Shown one piece after another: positions 12,001-21,000 of a stretch of DNA of 64,000 nucleotides (the stretch's first letter is position 1; each line of letters opens with the position of its first letter). A model generated the notes under the pieces. The model was given only the letters and a program-made list of their open reading frames with translations. It ran no database searches and was not told where the DNA came from. This DNA comes from Lineus longissimus (taxonomy: Eukaryota > Nemertea > Pilidiophora > Heteronemertea > Lineidae), in NCBI RefSeq assembly GCF_910592395.1, contig NC_088319.1, positions 9,734,001-9,798,000 on the forward strand, read 5' to 3'. The translations under genes and the position numbers were made by a program.

Positions 12001-15000
12001 GTGTCTTCAAGTCTCTTGGCCAGCAAAAACCCTTTCCAACCAATTTTTTATGCATTAACCATTCGGCAATATGTTGGTGGGGGAAAAACCTGATCCCTAG
12101 ATCCCTGACCCCTTGAATTGGTTGCCCAGGTACGACCACAAGCAATTGTCTCAAGGAAGCCACCAGTACGACCACTAGGGAGTCTTGCCAATATCATGCC
12201 AGTGAAAAGGAAGGGTAATGATAGTTGAGGGTTGCAGTTAGGGTACCATCAAAGGAGTACCTCTTCCTCGCTCTGGGTTAAACGTGTCAAAGGACTGCAC
12301 CATCATGAAGATTTGGGGGTTCCACCCGAGCGCCCCAGGGTAAGCAGCTCGGAAGGACTTATTGAGAGGCCAATAGGGGGTTTGAGGGGCCTTCCCCCCA
12401 ATGCACTGGCTAAAACATGTCAGAAGGGCGGGGGTGGGGGGGGGCTCTCCATGGCGACAGTTGCGCGAGTTCAATAGAGCTTGCACTTTACATTAGAATC
12501 TGCCAGAGTCCCAGACTACGATAGTCTGGACACCTTTCGGGGGGGGGACATTTTCCATTTTTTGCCGGCTATTATGACGATGGAGTTGAGTTACTGCTAA
12601 TGCGATACACGGAGAAAACTGTCTATCAAAACAAAAAATTGGCGGAAGGAACTATAGCAGGGTCCCAACCAGGGGGTTTGGGGGGTTTCCCCCCAACCTA
12701 AAGGCGCTGCGCGCTTCCTAGGGCACTGCACTGATAATATTAGTACCGCTGTGTTTGTCGTCCGTCGTCGTCGTCTGTATCCTGTTTTAAAAACAGTGGC
12801 ACGTTTCTTAACCGCTAAAGTTATGAACTTGAAACTTTGTACACCAGACCCCCCCCCCCCCAGGTCAGGTGACCTCTGACACTAAATTTCTGTCTGATCT
12901 GGTTCTTGACTTGGCCACCAGGGGGCCAAAAGTGGAAACCTAAAAAGTGTGATATCTCTCTTATGAGTGACCTGTTTCGATAAATTTTTTATGATAGGTT
13001 CTCTTAGGAAGGATACATCACATAGCATACCGGTTGTTGATTTGACCTAATTTTTAAGGTCACAGAGGTCAAATGGCGTAAATTGGCCGTTTGAGTGTAA
13101 CTATGGCACGTTTCTTAACCACATTTTCCACTAAAGTTATGAACTTGAAATTTGGTACAGACGACTCCCAAGGCCATGTTACCTCAGACATCAAATTTCG
13201 GTCCGATCTGATTCTGGACTTGGCCACTTGGGGGCCAAAACTAAAAATTATTAGTGACTTGTTTTCGATGATATTTTTATGGTAGGTCCTCCAAGCAAGG
13301 ATACATCACATGTCATACTGACTTTGATTTTACGTATATACTATACATGTAGCCTGTTTATCAACCAGGATGGGCTCCTAACCACCAAATATCTATACTG
13401 TGAGCACAATGGCCCCTGGCCTGTTCATTAAAACACTTTTTCAGAGACGTTGCAGGGACTTGAAGGCAAAGGGTCTCCATTATGTTGGATCAGGTGTGAG
13501 TGGTGGTGAGGAGGGTGCCAGGTATGGCCCCAGCCTGATGCCGGGCGGTGCACCGGAGGCATGGTAAGTGATGGATCAGGTGTGAGTGGTGGTGAGGAGG
13601 GTACCAGGTGTGGCCCTAGCCTGATGCCGGACAGTGCACTGGGGGCATGGTCTGTAATGGATCAGGTGTGAGTGGTGGTGAGGAGGGTACCAGGTGTGGC
13701 CCTAGCCTGATGCCGGGCAGTGCACTGGGGGCATGGTCTGTAATGGATCAGGTGTGAGTGGTGGTGAGGAGGGTACCAGGTGTGGCCCTAGCCTGATGCC
13801 GGGCAGTGCACTGGGGGCATGGTCTGTAATGGATCAGGTGTGAGTTGTGGTGAGGAGGGTACCAGGTGTGGCCCCAGCCTGATGCCGGGCGGTGTACCTG
13901 AGGCATGGTCTGTGATGGATCAGGTGTGAGTGGTGGTGAGGAGGGTACCAGGTGTGGCCCTAGCCTGATGCCGGGCGGTGTACCTGAGGCATGGTCTGTG
14001 ATGGATCAGGTGTGAGTGGTGGTGAGGAGGTTACCAGGTGTGGCCCTAGCCTGACGCCGGGCGGTGTACCTGAGGCATGGTCTGTGATGGATCAGGTGTG
14101 AGTGGTGGTGAGGAGGGTACCAGGTGTGGCCCTAGCCTGATGCCGGGCAGTGCACTGGGGGCATGGTCTGTAATGGATCAGGTGTGAGTGGTGGTGAGGA
14201 GGGTACCAGGTGTGGCCCCAGCCTGATGCCGGCCGGTGTACCTGAGGCATGGTCTGTGATGGATCAGGTGTGAGTGGTGGTGAGGAGGGTACCAGGTGTG
14301 GCCCTAGCCTGATGCCGGGCTTTGTACCTGAGGCATGGTCTGTAATGGATCAGGTGTGAGTGGTGGTGAGGAGGGTACCAGGTGTGGCCCCAGCCTGATG
14401 CCGGGCGGTGTACCTGAGGCATGGTCTGTGATGGATCAGGTGTGAGTGGTGGTGAGGAGGGTACCAGGTGTGGCCCTAGCCTGATGCCGGGCAGTGCACT
14501 GGGGGCATGGTCTGTAATGGATCAGGTGTGAGTGGTAGTGAGGAGGGTACCAGGTGTGGCCCTAGCCTGATGCCGGGCAGTGCACTGGGGGCATGGTCTG
14601 TAATGGATCAGGTGTGAGTGGTAGTGAGGAGGGTACCAGGTGTGACCCTAGCCTGATGCCGGGCAGTGCACTGGGGGCATGGTCTGTAATGGATCAGGTG
14701 TGAGTGGTGGTGAGGAGGGTACCAGGTGTGGCCCTAGCCTGATGCCGGGCGGTGTACCTGAGGCATGGTCTGTAATGGATCAGGTGTGAGTGGTGGTGAG
14801 GAGGGTACCAGGTATGGCCCCAGCCTGATGCTGGGCAGTGCACCGGAGGCATTGTAAGTGATTAGATTGAATGTCATCTCTGGTCTGTTCTTAAAGTGTA
14901 GGGACGTACTTTGGTCAGAAATGTACCATAAACAACTGTAATCACATTGGCCTTCACATTAAAAGATTTTAACAACTAAAGAAGTAAATGTTATTAAGTT

Positions 15001-18000
15001 TATGACTTGCAGGAGCTTAATTCCATTTCCATCCTTGAGTCATTAGGGCTACATCGACATCTTTATACACTATTTGAATTTCATAGCAAAGGAGAATAAT
15101 TTTTCTGCCCTTCAAGAAAATTTGTGTTGTTTTTTGCTTCAGGCCCCATCTCAAGCCAATCTTTCAATCCATTGCCGCTAAAGTCGGCAAAGAACCATGC
15201 TGTGATTGGGTTGGCGACGGAGGGGCAGGACATTTTGTCAAGATGGTCCACAACGGTATCGAGTATGGCGACATGCAGCTGATCTGTGAGGCATATCACT
15301 TGATGCGTGAAACGCTTGGAATGACGCCTCCCGAGATGGGTAAAGTGAGTTACTTTTTCATATCTGACTTTTCGCTCTCAATTACTAACAATTTCTGCCA
15401 CAAAAAACTTATACAAATCAACAGACACATGTTTTCAGTGAGCATGAGATGCATGACACATCCGCTGTCAAGTAATTCAATGAAAACTGACTAGATATTG
15501 GACACTTCATGAGTTCTGCAGACCAAACTACCCCAAAACTCTCCCAACACCTGGCAGTCACTTTGAAATGGGGTCCATTATTTGAACTGTTGCAAAAATA
15601 ATTTGCAATGGTCTGACAACTCCTGTGGGAGTCTAAAGGAAGTAAAATAAATTTCATATCATAAAACACACAATGATTGCAATCATGCACCACAAGGAAC
15701 AAATTGTGCACCGTCTGTGGGATTGAAATAATTATGTTTATTTTACACACGCGAGTATTGTGACTGCCAGGTGTTGGGAGAGTTTTTGGGTAGTTGGGTC
15801 TACAGAACTCATGAAGTGTCCTATTTACCCGATTATTTCCAGGTGTTTGAGGCATGGAACAAAACAGAGTTGGACTCCTTCCTTATTGAGATATCTGCTG
15901 CAATTATGCAATACAAAGATGACAAGGGTGAATACTTGGTGGAAAAGATACGCGACTCCGCTGGACAGGTGAGCGCAATTTTGATTGACTCAAAGCATTG
16001 TTTTGTTGTGATTGTTCAGCTTTGTTTACGCTTGTTGAAAAAAGCATTGAGTTTATTGATATCGGTTGTACATTGTGTCGTCCTTGAATAATAAAGTGCT
16101 TACCATGGAAACCATGGAATATTTGCACTCATTTTATTGACACCATGCGCAAACTTAACCCTTTAACTGCCGAATATTTTTTCTAATTTTCGTAAAGAAC
16201 TAGCTTGAACAGAGAAAAGTTATATTCCTCGAACCTGCCATAGAAACAATCTTCTACCTGCACGCCATCTATTGGTAGGCTGGAAAACTGCGTAGTAGAC
16301 AATCTTTTCAATGAAACTCAATTGTATCAATGGTGAATAATGTACAGGCGCTCGTCGAAATTCGACGATAGTGGCAATTGGTTAAAGTTAATGTCAGCTG
16401 GGCTATTGCCTGAGCTGCAAACAACTCTTGCGGCCGGAGCTTATCACGGTTTCCGTAGCATTTAGCAATTAGGAGTGTTACTCCCCCTGGATAGGATGCT
16501 GGTCTGTCGCAGGTTCCTCCCAGGCAGGCCTGGTACCTCCTGGGTGGAGAGAAGCAAGTAGGGTTAAGTGTCCTGCCCAAGGACACAAAGATGAAACAGT
16601 ATTGATCCGTATTAGTATTGAACCTACGGCCTCCTGGTTATAAGCCTGGCGCTCTAACCACTCTGCCACTCATCCCTCAAAGGTGGCAGTTAAAGGGTTA
16701 AAAAGAATTCATGACTTTGTCCTAGTCTAGTCCTGCAGGGATACCCAAAGTGTGAGTTACAGTCCAAGCAAGCTATTTTGCCCGTCACACCTGCTGATCT
16801 GACTAGTCCACTGCTGCTAGATTAAGGGGTAAACTGTCGATCAAAGTGGCCTGTATTCAGAAGAATTGCGTAAAACAAGAGTTAAGGTACATTATCAGTA
16901 TATGGTGACTAATCCAGCTGATTGCATAGATATCTCACCAAAAGAGTTGACAGAAATAGTAATTTCTCATTTCAGAAAGGCACTGGTAAATGGACTGCTA
17001 TCAATGCCCTGGAGTTTGGAGTACCTGCCACTCTCATATGTAAGTCCATCATAAAGGCTATCTATGAAGCAAAAACACTTTCAGGGAAGAGTTTCAGAAA
17101 ATAGTGATAAACCGGAGAATGGTTTATACTTGGGATAGATCTGCTGTTGTGCACTAGTTCATAGTCATCTAGGCTGCTGTGATGGGCTGAACATCATTTG
17201 GGCCTGTGATTGACACCCTAATTCTAGCAGGCTTAGAGATGAACAATCTTGATCTGGATTTGGCAAAACTTGCTTATCGGGATTCAGAGCAGGGCCTTTA
17301 AAAGGGGTTATTTTGACCCTTTTTGGAATACACCTGACTGCACTTATTCATTAACTGGGTATGCTTGAAAAATCCTAAGTCAGGAAAACCTTTGGTATGA
17401 ATGTAACAGGACTGATACCCCTCTTCCCTTCTCGCTTGAAGAGTTGATTCGCATTTTTACTTTGGTGTTCAGTTATATTTTTATCCATTTTCACTTTTCC
17501 AGCCGAAGCTGTGTTTGCACGCTGTCTTTCGTCATTGAAAGCAGATCGTGTTACGGCCAGCCGTAGTCTCAAGGGACCGGCAGAGACAAAATACAAAGGA
17601 GATAAGACAGCCTTTATTGAGAGCATTAGAAAGGTATGTTCAGTTGGATAAAAGAGCTATTTTTGGCTTGCCTCATGAGCCTGTGTGACTTTTGTGGCAT
17701 CTGTTGTCGTCCGTATCCCTAACTGCTGTAATTGAAAGGCCTGCATTGGTTCCCTAGCGAATATGTTATTGCAGGTTTCAAAGGCTCTTTCATATATTTC
17801 AGGCACTCTATGCTTCAAAAATCATCTCTTATGCTCAGGGATTCATGCTCATGAAACAAGCAGCCAAGGAATTCAACTGGACATTGAACTACGGTGCCAT
17901 TGCCTTGATGTGGAGGGGTGGATGTATTATCAGGAGGTGAGAAAAGAGACTTTAGAGCTCAGGTTACTCCGAGGAATGTGGCAAAATCTGATCTGACCAA

Positions 18001-21000
18001 AATTCTGTGTCAGAGGTTACCTGACCTGGAGGGTCATGTGTACCAAGTTTCAAGTTCAGAACTTTTGTGGTCAAGAAACATGCCGCAGTTACACTCTATA
18101 CCGGCCAATTGACGCCATTTGACCACTGTGACCTTAAAAAGTAGGTCTAATCAAAAAGGCGTTAGACATGTGATGTATTCTTGCCTTGAGTACCTGCCAT
18201 GAAAATATTATCGAAAACAAATCACTAATGAAAGGGCCAGTGTCAAAATTTTCGCTTGTTGGTAAATTTTCTAAAATAAGCTGTGTCCATCTAGTAACTT
18301 GGACAATATGTCATCATATGCACTAAATTTCGAGGTTAATTAACGAGCGGGTTACTCTTTGGTGCAAGCACAAAATCCATCCATGCATATTTTAAAATTT
18401 GTTCGCTTTCCATAGGACAAACCAGCAGTGCATTTTTCTCTATATTTGATGCAAATCATGTTTGAAGAGCCTTATCACCAGATGGGCACAACAATATTTT
18501 GTCGAAAGACCCAACAATGCAATTTTAAACTTTATTAGATCAATTTTCCTTTCCTAGGAACCCTTTCTCCAGGGTGGTGACAATTGATCTCACAATGTCA
18601 TTTGGTAAACATGTACAGTACAATATAGTCAGGTGTTCCCAGGGACTGAAGTTCAGTTTGATCTGATTCACAGCTTGGCCACCAGGGGGCCAAATCTGAA
18701 AACCTTAAAAATGCAATTATTGCTCAACACCTCGCCCGATTGCCACCAATCTGATATCATGGGTGCATCTGACCACCATACGCTATTATATATCGCATGG
18801 GGTTTTGACTTGACCAACTTGGCATAAAATTTCCATTTGGCTGTATATTATGGCGTATTTATCAACAAGCATGAATTGTCTGCCAAATATCTATACAGTG
18901 AGCACAATGGCCTCTGGCCTTTCCATTCATATAATAATCTGCAAGTGCACAATTATGATCAAATTGCGTAAAAAACAAACAATTGTGAAAATTGTGAATA
19001 AAACAAACAACCTAACCCAACCTTGACCTAAACATTTATAACTTATCAGTTTATTCTGAGGCGAAGATCGTGCCATATGACAGAATCCTGTCGCGGATTT
19101 CAATTATGAAATTATTTAGAATTACGCCCCAGGTAGTTGCCAATCAGCGCCACCTGTGGGGCCTTATGGTATTAGGCTGGTAATCCAAAATCAGTGATTC
19201 TGATCACAGTCAAGGCAACTTGTTTTTTCTTTACATCAAAATTTTTTCATTATCATATTAAAAGACCCCCTCTCCTAATTTATTACCATTTGATTATGCA
19301 ATAATATACACCAGGTTGTATACTTGTCTCCGTCTGTAAATGATGCCGTCCACATCCCTTTAAATCTTCCCTTGCAGTCGATTTCTTGGAAGTATCAAGG
19401 AAGCCTTTGATAAGAATCCAGATCTTGTTACCCTCCTTTTAAACGACTTCTTCAAGGATGCTATTCATAATTGTCAGGTAGGTTTGCGGTCAACTTATGT
19501 TTCTGTCCTCACACAGTAGCTGATACAAGTCTTAATTGTATAGCCAGAATCAACCTGCCGGCTTGATGGGTAATTTGCTAGTTGTAATGATGTGGTGAAT
19601 AGCCTCCGGTTCAAGACCTGCTGTCAGTTAGCGGCAGATCTGTTTATCATATGAAGGCCATGAGTCATGGCCTTCATACCACCCAACTCCGTCATACCGT
19701 CATGGCATGACGGTATGACGGAGTTGGGTGGTATGATGTAAAGAGTGCTGAACTTCTGTTGGTGGAGGTTACAAGTTTGGATTGTTCTGAGTCGTTTGGT
19801 TCTTTATATGTTGGAGTTTGAAGGTTAAATAATGAGCAAAGGCAGTTATCCTTCCTCCAGTCAGATTATTCTGCGATGCTGAAGCACTTTAATCAGGATT
19901 AGTTTGAGAAGTACTGTATAAATACAAACTTTATCTTTGAATTTTTCATGTTTTCTTACAGAAAGCATGGCGCGATGTTGTTGCCACAGCCGTCCAACTC
20001 GGGGTGCCAACTCCAGCTTTCGCATCAGCGCTGGCTTTCTATGATGGGTACAGAACTGAAAGGGTGCCAGCCAATCTCATCCAGGTGGGTAGAAACTGAA
20101 AACGTTCTCCACGACAGCTGGAATGATTTCCTTTCTGCCCATTCAGAATTTCATTGCGCCATGCAGTAACAGACTGTGTGAATATAATAGAATTAATCAG
20201 TCAGTTAACAAACCGTGGAGAATTGTGCGACTCTATCCTTCCGTAACCCATTGCAGGGCAAGCATTTAGCATTTAATATTTCTAAACAGGCATTTTAGAT
20301 AGTGGCAACTAAATTCAGAAAAACAATAAAAACAACACAATAAACCAAGGTAGATCCAATTAAGTATACATTTTCTGAAAGCTATAATGTTATCTAATAT
20401 TACCGATTCGATATTGAGAAAAAAACAGACTTTACCCACATAAAAGGGACGTATTTCACCAAAAAAGGGCCCCTGGGTGGGCCAGCCAAAATAGCCCTTA
20501 CGACCACAAACATTGACCAATACACACTGCAGTACTCTGGATTGAAACAAGAGATGATATACCATCAAATAAAGTCATAAACTTATCCCTATTTCCTATG
20601 CTTGATTTCATAATTCATGTTCCTGTAGTATCCTCTATAGCTGGCCTGGTCCTCTCATTAACCCCCCCCCCCCAATCCTTCAGAAAGATGAAATTGAACA
20701 CACAATGGCAAGAAAACAAGTGTATTGATCATTCTTCACGGCTGCACAGTGATAACTGATGACGTTATGGGGATTCCCCATTGTGGCGGGTGATTCAAAT
20801 AACATACGGAATTAGCCATAGGTGCCCGTTTTCAGCTTTATAGCTCACCTCTGGGGAGCTTATACGATACCGTGGCGTCCGTCGTCGTCGTCCGTTAGCA
20901 GAGCACCAGGGGGCCATCTTGAAAATTAAAAAAAGTCGGATTGCAACCAAATTTCATGTGATTGTATGTCTATGTACTCTCTACAACATCCCTGATTTTC

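Noticed and set aside
13564-14862. Fifteen alternative copies of PGD exon 5
   Set aside because: No acceptor precedes any unit, the period breaks the frame and stops appear; treated as a minisatellite.
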